Assembly (NCBI RefSeq): GCF_001649575.2 | Contig: NC_051430.1 | Span: 14,461,088 to 14,525,087, forward strand | Direction: 5' to 3' | Source: Kryptolebias marmoratus | Lineage: Eukaryota; Chordata; Actinopteri; Cyprinodontiformes; Rivulidae | DNA length: 64,000 nucleotides | Shown here: piece by piece, positions 53,601-64,000 of the stretch | Layout: every line of letters begins with the position of its first letter | Numbering within the stretch: position 1 is the first letter of the stretch | Translations under genes and position numbers: made by a program | Notes under the pieces: generated by a model | Seen by the model: only the letters and a program-made list of their open reading frames with translations | The model's database searches: none | What the model was told of the DNA's origin: nothing

Positions 53601-56600
53601 CTGGAGGTTTGTGTCTGGCCGGAAGAGAAGGGGGGCGTGAGTGGCGGGCCTCAGGAGACAGCAGCAGCCCGCAGATAAGAGCACGACCAGGAGAAACACA
53701 CCTGGATCGACAGGAAGACAAACATGATGGAGGAGGACACCTGATCCAAATTTTAATTTGTGTTTTTTTATATCATTATTATGCTGGTGGTGCTTTATCT
53801 TGAAGTCTGATGGTTTATCTAATACATCTGTCTGAATGCATGTCTTCAAATGTTCTTTAACTAAATCACGATAAAAAGGATGTGTTGATTTTTGACTCAA
53901 ATCTAGTTCCTGATAACATCCTTCAGTCCCTTTGCTCACAAAATGATCAAACAAAATCATCTGAAAAAAGAAAACTGTTATCTTTGACAACCAACTCCAT
54001 TTTTGATAAGTTATCTGATTCCCGTTATCTTAAAGGCACTTTGAAAGTGTAATTGATTTTGTGTTGTAATGTTCAGATTATTGTAATTGTCTTTATTTCT
54101 ATTTAAACAAAGAAACTGTTTCCTGTTTATAACTGGTCTGATTTTCTCTCATATCACCCCAGTTTTCATGTTTTGACACTGATTATTCAATTAAAACCCT
54201 CCTTCTTGTCTATGAAGCCATAAACAACTGGCCTTCAATCAATTTTTAACCCCTTACAATCCTTCTCGTCTTCGTTTTAAGGCCTTCTTGTTTCAGACTG
54301 AAAACAGAGGATTGTGCGTTTCCTGTCCTGGGACCCAAACTGTGGGATAGCCTTCCTCTGGGAGTCAGGACGACAAAATCCCAAGTGTTTTTAATCACAG
54401 CTGAAGACACTTTTTAATTCACTAGCTTTGGTACTCTTTGACATTGTTTTATTGTCTGCTTTTTTAAATCACGTGGTGCTGAAATGTAGGCGATAATGGC
54501 TTTTAGCCACCTGAGCTTAAGGAACCTAAAAATGGCTATAACTCAGTCAATTTTACAGATATTAAGCTAAAATTGGATGTGGTAGTAGCTCTGAATTAAC
54601 AGATGGCATGAGCTTTTTCATAACATTATTTTCAGGATTTAACCCCAAAGTCAAATAAAATCAACATAAGATAATCCTAGTTTAAAACTCTTAAAAGCAG
54701 GCAGGTGATTTCTTCACAGAATGCTAAGCCTTTAATTTATCTTTTTTTATTTCTCTGCCCTTTAAATGTAGTCTTTAGTTTCAAAAAGAGCTACATAAAT
54801 AGGAAATTACTGACTTACTTAATGAGTTGATGGTGGATCTCACCTAGAACAGCTTTGCGTTGCTTTACTGCTGGCTCAGCCACTAAATGCTTCAGCACCC
54901 ACTGGAGTTTTGTGCTGACGACACCCATATGCTGCGGCCCTGGAGGGGACAAAGATGTCTCCACCGACAGGGACAGAATGGCTGCGTCCCCATCTGTGTC
55001 ACAAGGGCCTGGTCGAGACAAAGTGAGCGGATTCAGCAGCGCCCGAACAGCCATGTTTCACAGCCTGGACTCATCCATCTAGTGCAAGTGGAGATAATAA
55101 TCTCACCTGGCTCCATCTCCACCGACAGAAGTGCCACATCATCATCCTCATCTGACAGAGGACTGTAGCTCGCTGACAGGCCCAAAAACAACTTCACGCT
55201 TCAGAGAGGAGAGAGTTTGAAGTGAGGGACAGCTGAAGGGATCACGGCTGAAGAAAAACAATCTCGCACGGACACAAAGAAATAACTGCTCACCAGTTCA
55301 GCCAGGCGTGCTCATGAGGCTCCACGTGCTGGGTCCAGATACACAGAGCCGCTGGCATCAGGACAGACACCCAAAGCCAGGAGCAGCTGACAATGAGGGC
55401 CATGAACAGGCCAAAGTCATGCACGGCTGGGATCTGAGTGTCAGTTAAATGTAGCACAGTGTAAAAGACCTTGAAACATTCAATTTGTGCTTATCTAGCC
55501 GTCTGCTGGGAACGACACTTCTATTCATCCACAGCAGAGGAGCCACACATTTATATACGTCCCGTACAGGTTCTGTTAAATGCTGCATTTCTCCGTCATG
55601 ATTACCTGGGAGAAAGTGTTAGCAGCGTAGGCAGCTGCGGTTGTGAAGGAGGTGAGGAATGTCGCCCTGCCGGCTGTTTTGATTGTGTAGATCATTCGCT
55701 CCTGAGGCTGCCGCAGATGAGAGGCCTGTCTGAAGGTGCTGATGAACACAAATACATCATCCACACCTGAGAGGTGAAGAGCAGAGGAGTGTGTAAATGC
55801 TTATTATGATTAATGCACTGTAAAAAATGTGCAATCACTTTAACCTTTCGGGAGCAGTTTAATATGTTCCCTTTATTGCACGGAGGTAAAGAGAAAATCT
55901 ACAGCTTGGCGTAGCAGACAGAGTGGAATTAGGAGGGAAAACCAGCAGGTTCTGAGAAACTGAGAGACTACAAGGGGAAAGTTTCGAGGGGAGAAAAAAC
56001 TCTTTTGGTTGGAACAGAGCCTGTTTGAGCAGAGAATTAACTCATTTACCTGCAATCAGACAAATTCATGGAAGGTGACGGGAGTTTGGACAAATTACTA
56101 AGTGTTTTTCTTTTTTTTTCATCCAGCACCAGGACTCAGTCCAGCAACCGGCTGATTCTGGGCACATCATCCACATCGTGCCTTGGCCCTGTTACTTTTT
56201 CTGGGTTTCCACTATTTTGGCAACCTGGGAAACCACATTCCTGCTTCTTTGGAGAGTGTGATGCGTTGGTTTGATGCAAGGTTACGTGTAGGATTTCTCT
56301 GCCTGCTGCAAAAACTTTCTGCAGTTTGTGCTGATCGAAGATGACAAGATGCCAGGAAGTTACTAAATCATTTCAGCAGTCATTGGAGGTGGACTACTCT
56401 TACTCCGAAATTTATTTACTGTCATTATGAGCCAATCTGAGCTAATTTTGAGGAATTTTAATTGAAAGTTTTATTGTTTCTGTTTGTTTCTTCTTTTCTT
56501 TTGAGATTTATCTCAGAGCTTTACTACTTGATTTGCAAATTAAGATTTCTATTAAATTCAAAGAGCTCATCAAATATGAGATTTAGTTCAAGAAAACAGC

Positions 56601-59281
56601 AACCAGTATAAGCTCCAGCTCAAACAGCCAATGCTAAGGTTTTAGATTTACAACAAAGTTTTTAAAAATTACTTACTTAACTATTTTGTTATAGTAATTT
56701 AAAGTGAAATGTTTAAACCTTTTTTTATACAGTGTGTTTTGGCACACAGGTGAACAGTCCCTATTTGACAAACATTGCAATAAAATGTGTTAAACTAAGC
56801 AGAATCTTGTGACTAAGTTTATTTTTGCCCCAACAAGTCAAACAGAAGGTGCACAAGAATTTTGACAATTTTTTTTAACATTAAAAATTGATGAACAATT
56901 TCTGTGAAATAATTTAAACTATATGCTCTATAAATAACTCTTCCTTGGCTGAAATATTTAACCCCCCAATTCAATTATTGTTTAACTAAAAACAAAATGA
57001 ACAGCATAAAAATAGAGTTACCATTTCTAAAGTTTGTCTGCTTTGTTGAATATTATTGCTATCACACTTTTAGTAAATCGTCATAGTTAAACATGACACT
57101 TGCTCTAAATCCTAATGCTCTTTCAACATCACTAATGTGACATTTTTTTTATTTTTTACTGAATTAATTATACTCAAATTGTGGTACTAGAAATTTACTT
57201 TATTTAGGAACTAAACCACTAGTAGGGCTATAAAATCTTCCATAAATTTCCAAAGTGGAAGTTTAGATACTATAATTGTTATTATAGGTTTATTAACATT
57301 GTTTTATATCTTATTAAGCTTAAAAAGCTTAAGAGAAAAATAGGATTAAGAGGCGCTGGTAGAAAAATGTTTGAACCTTTGAGACCATTTTGGGTCCGGA
57401 TTTTAGGCTAAACTAAGCAAAGGTTTTAAATCAGTTTTTCTCTTTTACCATCTCTCTAAGAAGAACTAATGAGAGCTTTTAACAAGGACAGAATAACTTA
57501 CCGATACCAATGATAACAAATGCTGCGACTCCGTTGAGAATGCCCAGGTACCTCACCCCGAAGACAACGTGATATAAAAACAGAGCCATCAAACAGCTCA
57601 GGCCGATGCCGGCAAGCCCGAAGAAGGTCAAAAAGACTTTAAGGAGACAAGAAAACAAAGTTCACTGCCGTGTGAATCCAAACTCACTCTGTCAGTTCAA
57701 ACATGAGATGTGCACACAAGTGAAGCAAAAAAAAAAAAAAAAAACAGGTCATACTGCACCAGAAAAAGAGGTAAGGATGTAGACGAGCGCAGTGATGCAG
57801 GCTCCGCTGATGACAGCCAGCATCATGTCGTTGTAAAAGGTGTGTCTCACTTCATTATCAAACAGCTCCGTCCCTCCGTACAGCACCTTCACTTGACTGC
57901 ACAGATAGAAGCCGATTAAAAGCAGTTCTGGCGATGCACTCACAAAAATATACAGACTGTCATTCAGGAGCAAAAAACACCTGAATGGATTAGACTCAGA
58001 CTCAGAGTTGGGGGTTGCGTCTGACCTGGTGGATTGCTTGGCCAGCATGTCTGCGTACTGAACCACAAAGTTCTTGAAGCGAGTTCTCTGCTCGTCTGCT
58101 CGGTCCTGCAGGGAGTAGTAGGACGGCAGAGGAGCGCCGAAGTGGATCTCGCTGCGTAGGAGAGAGGAGGACAGATGCTCAGGAGACAGACTTTCATCCA
58201 CGTACCAGTAGAACTGTGGGTGTGTGATGGCCAGACTTAAGGAGCCTACAACAAAGCACAGACCGGGTGAGTCAGCCGTTTGGTTAGAGGGAGTCATTGA
58301 TGATTTAACTAAAACTCGTGTGGACGTACCTTGAATATCAGCCAGGTCTGGCCCCATGCCGTCGTAGTAGATCTTCCCCCCTCTTTCGCTGGGGTAGAGG
58401 TAGGACAGGAGGGAGCTGGGTGAGGAGCAGTAAGAAGGCCCTAATGGCAGGTCCCGTAATATTTCCATAGGCTTCCAGCAGAACTGATGAAACTGTGGGT
58501 GCTGCATGAGCAGACGCTCCACGCCGTGAATCGTCTCAAGGCGCTCTGGAGTGAAGATGTTGCGATCGCCTTGCCCCTGAGCCACAAACACCAGCTCGAT
58601 CCTCCACAGAGCCTGGCTCTGCATGTAGTAATTGGAGGCAAACCTGAGCCTCCTGATCAGAGAGAGGGAGGAGTTTTTCTTACATAATCTCTCCTCCTTT
58701 GGTCTGGGATCTGAGCTCTTGTCCATCCTCATCACCCCTTGACTCAGATAGGACTCTGTCCTCGCATCCCTGTCTGCTGCTTCTCTCGTCTGATCATCTT
58801 CTGCCTGTAAAGTGCTGTTTAAACGAGTGAAGAAGATGCCCTTTGTACCCAGCTTCTCCAGCAGAAGCTCCTCCAGTGCCTCCGACTCCGTGCTCTCTAT
58901 GTCACGCCTGCGCCTGTCCCAGGACCCCATCTGAGTCTTTACAGCAATGGTGAGGGCATCGAAGCGCTCTGCTGAGAAGTGGCTGTGAACCTCGAAGGCA
59001 CTGTAGGAGAGGTCTATGTCCAGAGGAGGGCAGTAGAGCAGCATGTAGGCAAACAGGACACATGGCAGCAGGAAGGCCAACCCTAAAACCACTCCGCTGG
59101 CCCAGGGCTGTGTGTAAACCCATCCCACTGCCCTCCACACCCCACACACCCCTACATTCCAAGGTAAACAGCTCTGTCCTGCAGCGTGTGCCACTCCATC
59201 CTCCTCCTCCTCTTCCTCCTCCTCCTCCTCTTCACCACTCCAGCTGGTCTGAAACAGCAGCGCCTCATCCTCCACATCCAT
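49856..59281 (-). CDS. disp3: Dispatched RND transporter family member 3 (PTCHD2), complete, 20 coding exons
   Basis: Twelve-pass membrane protein of the Patched/Dispatched RND superfamily with a sterol-sensing domain; family knowledge links it to neural cell proliferation and cholesterol handling. Exons in coding order: 59281-58330, 58245-58026, 57896-57760, 57636-57502, 55766-55606, 55433-55294, 55198-55107, 55008-54844, 53701-53540, 53455-53309, 53222-53086, 52985-52816, 52718-52564, 52285-52101, 51774-51648, 51164-51019, 50927-50768, 50673-50560, 50479-50307, 50212-49856. Total 4035 nt, 1344 residues plus stop; human DISP3 is about 1392. The start MDVEDEALL aligns with human MDTEDDPLL and has A at -3 and G at +4; an in-frame ATG at 59302 lies beyond the splice acceptor and is rejected. 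DISP3 rather than DISP1/2 by CPPLDIDLSYSAFEVHSH, ERGGKIYYDGMG and YKGKSSFQTYSDFL. Intron 17 has a GC donor. Confidence 0.95.
50768..55198 (-). CDS. disp3: disp3 exons 7-17: cytosolic loop, TM7 and second ectodomain
   Basis: Exons 7-8 code the acidic cytosolic loop (SDEDDDVALLSVEMEP), exon 9 TM7 (VFLLVVLLSAGCCCLL) and APLLFRPDTNLQTLL, exons 10-17 the Cys-rich second ectodomain. Exon 12 was found in the shadow of other frames: AFSQPYNNYTRRMTVCVS aligns with the human segment at the same length. Exon 14 has PAVRPLVDTGAMVFLVFGIL. Confidence 0.88.
51165..51647 (-). other. disp3 intron 15
   Basis: AT-rich, no recognised repeat or frame. Confidence 0.8.
54130..54430 (+). pseudogene. Degraded non-LTR (LINE) ORF2 3' end
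   Basis: Conceptual + strand fragments such as VYEAINNWP, FPVLGPKLWDSLPLG and VRTTKS resemble the C-terminal end of fish LINE (L2/Rex1-type) polyproteins, with stops in between. Antisense inside disp3 intron 8. Confidence 0.65.
54520..54740 (-). repeat. Dispersed repeat family A copy
   Basis: Inverted form: ATGGCTATAACTCAGTCAAT, GATGTGGTAGTAGCT, ATAAGATAATCCTAGTTTAA and GGCAGGTGATTTCTTCACAG. It follows the LINE remnant directly. Confidence 0.7.
55294..57896 (-). CDS. disp3: disp3 exons 3-6: sterol-sensing domain, TM2-TM6
   Basis: Hydrophobic segments in exons 3-6, with the RND-type motif GIGVDD at residues 480-485 in TM4, split by the intron between exons 4 and 5. Both aspartates typical of proton/ion-coupled RND members are present. 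The block IPAVHDFGLFMALIVSCSWL is TM6. Confidence 0.92.
55767..57501 (-). other. disp3 intron 4 (1.7 kb), nothing else recognised
   Basis: AT-rich, no conserved frame, no repeat that I recognise. The donor is next to exon 4 at 57502. Confidence 0.75.
58330..59281 (-). CDS. disp3: disp3 coding exon 1: cytosolic N-terminus, TM1, first ectodomain
   Basis: Residues 1-317. An 11-Glu run (residues 17-27) is followed by TM1 (about 57-79, GVVLGLAFLLPCVLFAYMLL) and the first lumenal/extracellular domain with FCWKPMEILRDLPLG. Exon 2 (58245-58026) and the first codons of exon 3 complete the ectodomain. Confidence 0.93.
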
Positions 59282-59290
59282 GCTGGCACC
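59282..59290 (-). other. disp3: disp3 5' UTR segment at a splice acceptor
   Basis: The - strand reads TTTCAG then GTGCCAGC and the ATG, so the start codon lies within ten bases of an acceptor. At least one noncoding exon is therefore expected upstream. Confidence 0.65.
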
Positions 59291-60185
59291 TGAAATCGAC
59301 ACATTACACCACTTGATTATTACTCACTCACACAGCTCTGCCTTCTCTCTCCTCGGGTAAGTGAACATGAGCGTGAAATAGATGTTTGAGGTGCCAGCAG
59401 TTGACACAAGCATTAAGCAAAATGAAGGACAGGGTAACTTCCAAAAAGTTGTACTGAGCAAGCAAGGGCACGAGAGAATGAAATCCGTCCTCAAACAGCT
59501 GTTGACACAGGAAAGGGGGGCCTTGAAGGACTTATAAAAAAAAAAAAAAGAAAAAGAAAGAAAGGCTGGCAGGCTCCTGCTTTAAGATGCTGCTCACATG
59601 AGCTTGGGATAAGACAGGCTAAAAGCTGTGATTTTATTCCCCTGTCTCTGTCAGTTATTATCACCTGGAGAGGGTCCGCTGGTGGGTGTTTACATGTCAA
59701 GAGTTGAGGTGCAGCCGAGACCGCTTTGCACCAAATTAAATCATCTCACTCGTCTAATTACTGACAAAAAGAGCGAGAGGGGTATTGAACAGAGCTGCAG
59801 GATAACAGCAGGTTTATCTCCTGTGATGGGCAGCCTTTGACTAATGGTGTCAATAGGTGCCACTTGTTTTTGCTCGTCTACACACAAGATACTGCAGACG
59901 GTTTGCATTCTGGTGGCGGCGTGCGCGCTAACTGTGGGCAATTTATCTAGTCTCTTTAGAGCTGAGCTTTAAGGTCAGCCAGGTAAGGAACTGAATCGTG
60001 ATTATGTGTGAAACAAAGCGGAGAGCAGCTCTGTGGCTGAAGTGAAAACCCATTATAAAGAGGAGCAAATTTTTCATTTGTGGTATTTATTAAGATGAAT
60101 AATTAGAGCTTCTTCAGGTTTGAATGTTTCTTTAGAGCAGTGAATTTCAGGAGGATTGAATTGAGGGAATTTCACCTGAGTGAAG
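59291..60185. other. Region 5' of disp3, no gene recognised
   Basis: Intron or flank of disp3. An A-rich tract lies at about 59536-59562. No conserved frame. Confidence 0.6.
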
Positions 60186-60188
60186 TTT

Positions 60189-60605
60189 ACTATTATCGCC
60201 CGCCACAGCAGGCGAAGCAGCAATAATCCTTTTGCCCTCTGTCTGTGTGTGCGTTCATTTGTCTGTAGCAAAAATGTCTCACGAACCACTGGGCACACTA
60301 ATGAAACTTTCAAAAAGCAATCACTGGCTGGACATTTATGACTGATCATATGTTAGAGCCAACCCGATTCAGGGCGACTCAGCCAGTTCTAATTTGTGGT
60401 AGTAGCTGAGAGTCATCCTCAATGCATTCTCTGAGCACTAACTCATCTTACAACATGGCATGAGATTGTGCACGACGTCCTTAACAAGGTCTGACCGAAA
60501 TGGCTACATCGTTGTCATTTCTCAACATAAGAAGGTTTCAGTTTAAAACTGTGGCCCGAGAAGCGGCAAAACGATGTGGATCCCTTCGAGGAATCCCAAG
60601 CCTTT
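60189..60605 (-). repeat. Dispersed repeat family A copy
   Basis: Inverted form: GCCCGCC at the right end, TTTGTCTGTAGCAAAAATGT, GTGGTAGTAGCTGAGAGTCA, TCTCAACATAAGAAGGTTTC. About full length. Confidence 0.8.
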
Positions 60606-63600
60606 AGAAGTTGTGCTGAAGCAGAGAGCATACTCGTGTCTGCTGCAGAAAGTCACTCAGTATGGCCACCGTGTGTGACAAAGTCAGCAGTTCAGTGATA
60701 ATGGAGCAGCTCGTGGATGTGTGTAATGACCACATCATTAAAAGCTTTTGCTCTTTGCTTTTCGAAAACGAGAGACAGAGATGCAGAGATAAAGGGGGGA
60801 GAGAGAGGGCCTTTAATGTGAAATGTCCACAGGACTCAGATGAGCTAATGCTGTTTTATGCCACATTTCCTCCCTTTTTATGTGATAGATGATAATAAAG
60901 TCTGCGGAGTTAAAAACCAAGGGCTCCACGACCAAATCTAATACGCTGTAAGTCGTGGCCAAGTTTGGGCCTTTTTATTTCAACTGAACAACTCTTGGTT
61001 TTATTAATTAGCGTGTTGTCGTAGCGCACAGCCAAGGACATCTGTGCTCTTTTACAAAGGGGAGGAGGAGGAGGAGGAGTGCGAGCATGAACTACCTGCA
61101 CCGTAGGAAGACGAATTAATTAATGATGCAGGGTGTTTCAAACAAATACGCCGTTATCCAGCTATCCATCCATTTATTTTCAGCCACCTCTTGAACACAC
61201 CAGCATCCATTTCGAAAATAACAATGATTTAATCCAATTCACTGGCTGCAGTGTGTAAGCAGAATCACCGGCTATCTGCAGCCATCAAGAACCATTATTC
61301 TGAAATAAGCACCGCTTTGTTTTTCTTTTGCATTTTGTTCTGTAATGCAGAAGGTTCTCCTTTTCTCGTGCGAGAGAAAAGACCAATTAGGTGTCCTATC
61401 TTGAACGCAAAATGTGAGATACAATTTTGTGTTTAAGTGGAATGAAACCGAATACATCTGCTGATCTTGGTAATTAGATTTACTTAATCCTGTTAGGTTT
61501 TGTTTCTGCCCCTCTGTCTTGTTTTAATGATTGTACTCGCATTGGCAGGAGATGAGAGGAGGAACACAGACAAGTGCAGCAATACGTGGAGAGGAGGAGA
61601 GAAAAGCTCTGGTAATGACTGGAGACACACGCAGCCATTTTCCAAACCACCAAACAAACAGCACCTCCAACATCTGTGAAGATATCTGATGTTCAATAGC
61701 AATAATAATAATGACAAAAGAGAGAAAAAAACCCTCCAGTTTCATCTCTGCAGCTGTAATTCTGTCCCCACTTCAAAATCGTGATAAGTTGCTGCAAATT
61801 CTGATGTAAAATCTGGCATTTTAGGCAGTTTAGTACAGCTCTTTGAAAAGTGTGGCATCTTTAGTGCTCATTAGTCATTAGTCACAGCTTTTTTTTCTTT
61901 TTGTTGCAAACCCTCATCTGTTCACATGTGTCTTACAACACCTGCAGGTACAGAGGAGCAGAAAGTGATGCGCGGCCTCAGGGACGCATCCTTTCCTCTC
62001 TCGCTGATGAGTCCGCCGCTCCTCCGCGTTGAAGAACATTACACCTCGTGCACAATAATTATAAGCAACGTACACAGCTGCGAAGCGCCGCAGAGCCTGG
62101 TAGAACTAATGTGTTTACAAGCCGCCAGAAATGTTCAACACTGCCACTTTTTCTGCAGAGATTAAGAGAACACGGTTCATTTAAACCCTGTGCAGGTGTG
62201 GATTAAGCATAAAGAGTAATTTGACATCACGCATTGTGTATTTATTGGAATAAAAGCTGCCTCCCATGTGATAAAGTGGTGTTGTTCTTATTAACGAGAA
62301 AGGCCTTTTTTTTGGTCTGTAATGTAGTGTCATCCTGAAAAATGGAACTGATTAATGCACGAAGAAATAAATATGGGCGCAGGTTCTGGGAAAACTCACC
62401 CTCCTGTATTACAGCTGCTGTGTGACTGGATAACCTCCCCTCGCCTCGTATTTAACTCAGGTGGGAACTTTCTTTCTCGCATTTTGATTTCTTTCTACAT
62501 GGTGCAGCTCAGCTGGTCATGCTGTGCCCGCCTGAGAGTTGGAAGTGCATCCGCTGCTTGTGCCAAACAGTAAAGATACAAGGAAGGGGAACTTCGATTT
62601 ACACAAGCCAGGAACGTCTCGTTTCCAGTTTGCTGCTGACTCAAACATCCATCAAGACTTCTTGATGGCCTGGGCCAGGCCAAAAAGCAATTAAGCAAAG
62701 AACTTTTTATTTAGATTAAACTCTGCAAATTTATTTGAATCGATCAAAATAATTCTTGACACCTTGCTGTTCAAAAGAAAAGAAAGTTCAGCCGCCTTCT
62801 TTTCGTTGCATTCGATTAGACTTTTCTCCCCATATGAAGACTGAATAATCGTCATCTGCTCCAGAAACAGTTTAATAAAGTCACCCAATCTCAACAAAGT
62901 TGTGTCATTTGAACCCACTATGGCTGTGAGGAAAACAAAAACACAACTAAGTGGACCATCAGCATTAGTGCCCTCCTCTGCATCTTTAAGTTTGCGTCCT
63001 GTAGATGAAGTGGCAGCTCAGAGCAATCCCAGCCTCTCATGAGTCACTTCTCATGATTTTTTCCCAGCATTTCCATCAGCCTTGAATTTGCTCTTCACAC
63101 CTCTCGCTGTCTATGGCCTTTTCCCCCCCACCTCTCCATCCGACAAAAGGCGGGGGATCTTTTTTAACCTTCGCTCGTGTCTCCCCTCACACCCTCATCA
63201 GTTTATCTCTCCATCTCATCCAGCATGGACCTCACATCCAGCCTTGATGTAAACTCAGTGAGACCACCACCCAATTTACAGGAGCATTGATTTCACCACC
63301 GCTTCTCTATGAATATAATTCTTATGCATGAGTGCGCGCAGTGTTTCTATTCTTTCCGCACTCTGAGTCCAAGCTTTAAGTCAAACTCTCTGTATCCAAT
63401 TTCACCTGAGATAGATGTTCATTTCTCATACCGCTGACGAATTGTAGCTTACACTGGTGATAAAGCAAAGCAATGTGCTCTGTGAGTGAAGCATGCTGGG
63501 GATGAATGTTTGATTTTGTTTCTCAGTCTCCTGAAACAAAAAAAAGAGTAAATAAGCCTCTGTGTGTTTTTAATTTTCCCAGTTTGCAGCATGAATATAC

Positions 63601-64000
63601 ACTGAAAACATAAGGACACCGATTTCCCCCCCAAACTTTTATTGATTTATTAAAAGAAAAAAAAAAAAGTTGTTGACTTTCATTTTCTGCCTTGCTGCAT
63701 AATTGGCTGCCCTCTGGAATCAGCATATTTACATTTCATCAATAGGAAAGCCCAAAGCAAAACAGATTCCTAATCAAAGCAAATGTCTGCAACACTGAGG
63801 CAAGACTTACCTGAGGCAGATGGAGCAAGAATCACAGGTGGAGCATTCACGGGCCTACCTGGTCCACTTTTATTGTTCTGAACTTGTGCTCTGGGGTTTC
63901 ATCTGCTCCGTGCACTGATGTGAGGAAAAAAAAAAGAAATAAAAAAAATCAGTTAATGCTTTATTATCATAGTTAATAACTCATCAAGAGAGAAAGATAC
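60606..64000. other. Far 5' region of disp3, no gene recognised
   Basis: No protein homology on either strand. 61930-62165 and 62980-63400 are complex, non-repetitive stretches and might hold a noncoding disp3 exon or enhancer. A-runs occur near 63535, 63655 and 63930. Confidence 0.5.

Larger units (their letters stand above)
53702..54843 (-). other. disp3 intron 8
   Basis: Mostly transposon remnants: a retroelement fragment (about 54130-54430) and a family A repeat (54520-54740). Confidence 0.8.

Noticed and set aside
57749..59302. 517-codon single-exon reading of DISP3
   Set aside because: Introns at 58329-58246 and 58025-57897 are in frame and open, but the human alignment requires their removal.

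Overview
The window is vertebrate nuclear DNA, almost certainly from a ray-finned (teleost) fish. The evidence is the large spliced genes with GT-AG introns, proteins close to human KANSL3, BMP1 and DISP3, abundant AC/TA microsatellites, and small dispersed elements of fish type. The a/b paralogue status of the genes and the species cannot be settled from the sequence. There is no sign of bacterial, plasmid or phage content.

Layout: (1) 1-156, the end of a TA-flanked transposon-like repeat. (2) 1428-11317, kansl3 on the + strand (21 coding exons, 875 codons, intact), with a 3' UTR to about 12.05 kb. (3) 12.1-14.8 kb, intergenic sequence with three tandem copies of a dispersed repeat (family A), then the GC-rich 5' flank of the next gene. 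(4) 14838-45776, bmp1 on the + strand (20 coding exons, 969 codons, intact), including a 9.1-kb first intron, with a 3' UTR to about 47.1 kb. (5) 47.1-48.8 kb, a short convergent intergenic stretch carrying a palindromic MITE. (6) 59281-49856, disp3 on the - strand (20 coding exons, 1344 codons, intact), with a 3' UTR to about 48.8 kb. (7) 59.3-64 kb, the 5' side of disp3, with probable noncoding first exon(s) outside or unresolved and one family A repeat copy.

All exon joins were made by hand from splice sites and recalled human protein homology. In each gene the exon lengths add up to a whole number of codons, which independently supports the models. KANSL3 is a scaffold-like subunit of the NSL histone acetyltransferase complex (nucleus and mitotic spindle). 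BMP1 is a secreted astacin metalloprotease of matrix assembly and BMP activation. DISP3 is a 12-pass RND-type membrane protein with a sterol-sensing domain. They are not known to act in one pathway; bmp1 and disp3 are tail-to-tail neighbours.

No undescribed multi-gene system was found. Items most worth a second look are a GC-AG intron in disp3, a (GT)n tract serving as the 3' splice-site region of a bmp1 exon, an RFX X-box-like palindrome in a bmp1 intron, loss of catalytic-type residues in the KANSL3 hydrolase-like fold, and four small repeat families with clear structure. Three runs of N (15428-15446, 37446-37474, 46277-46512) sit next to low-complexity sequence.
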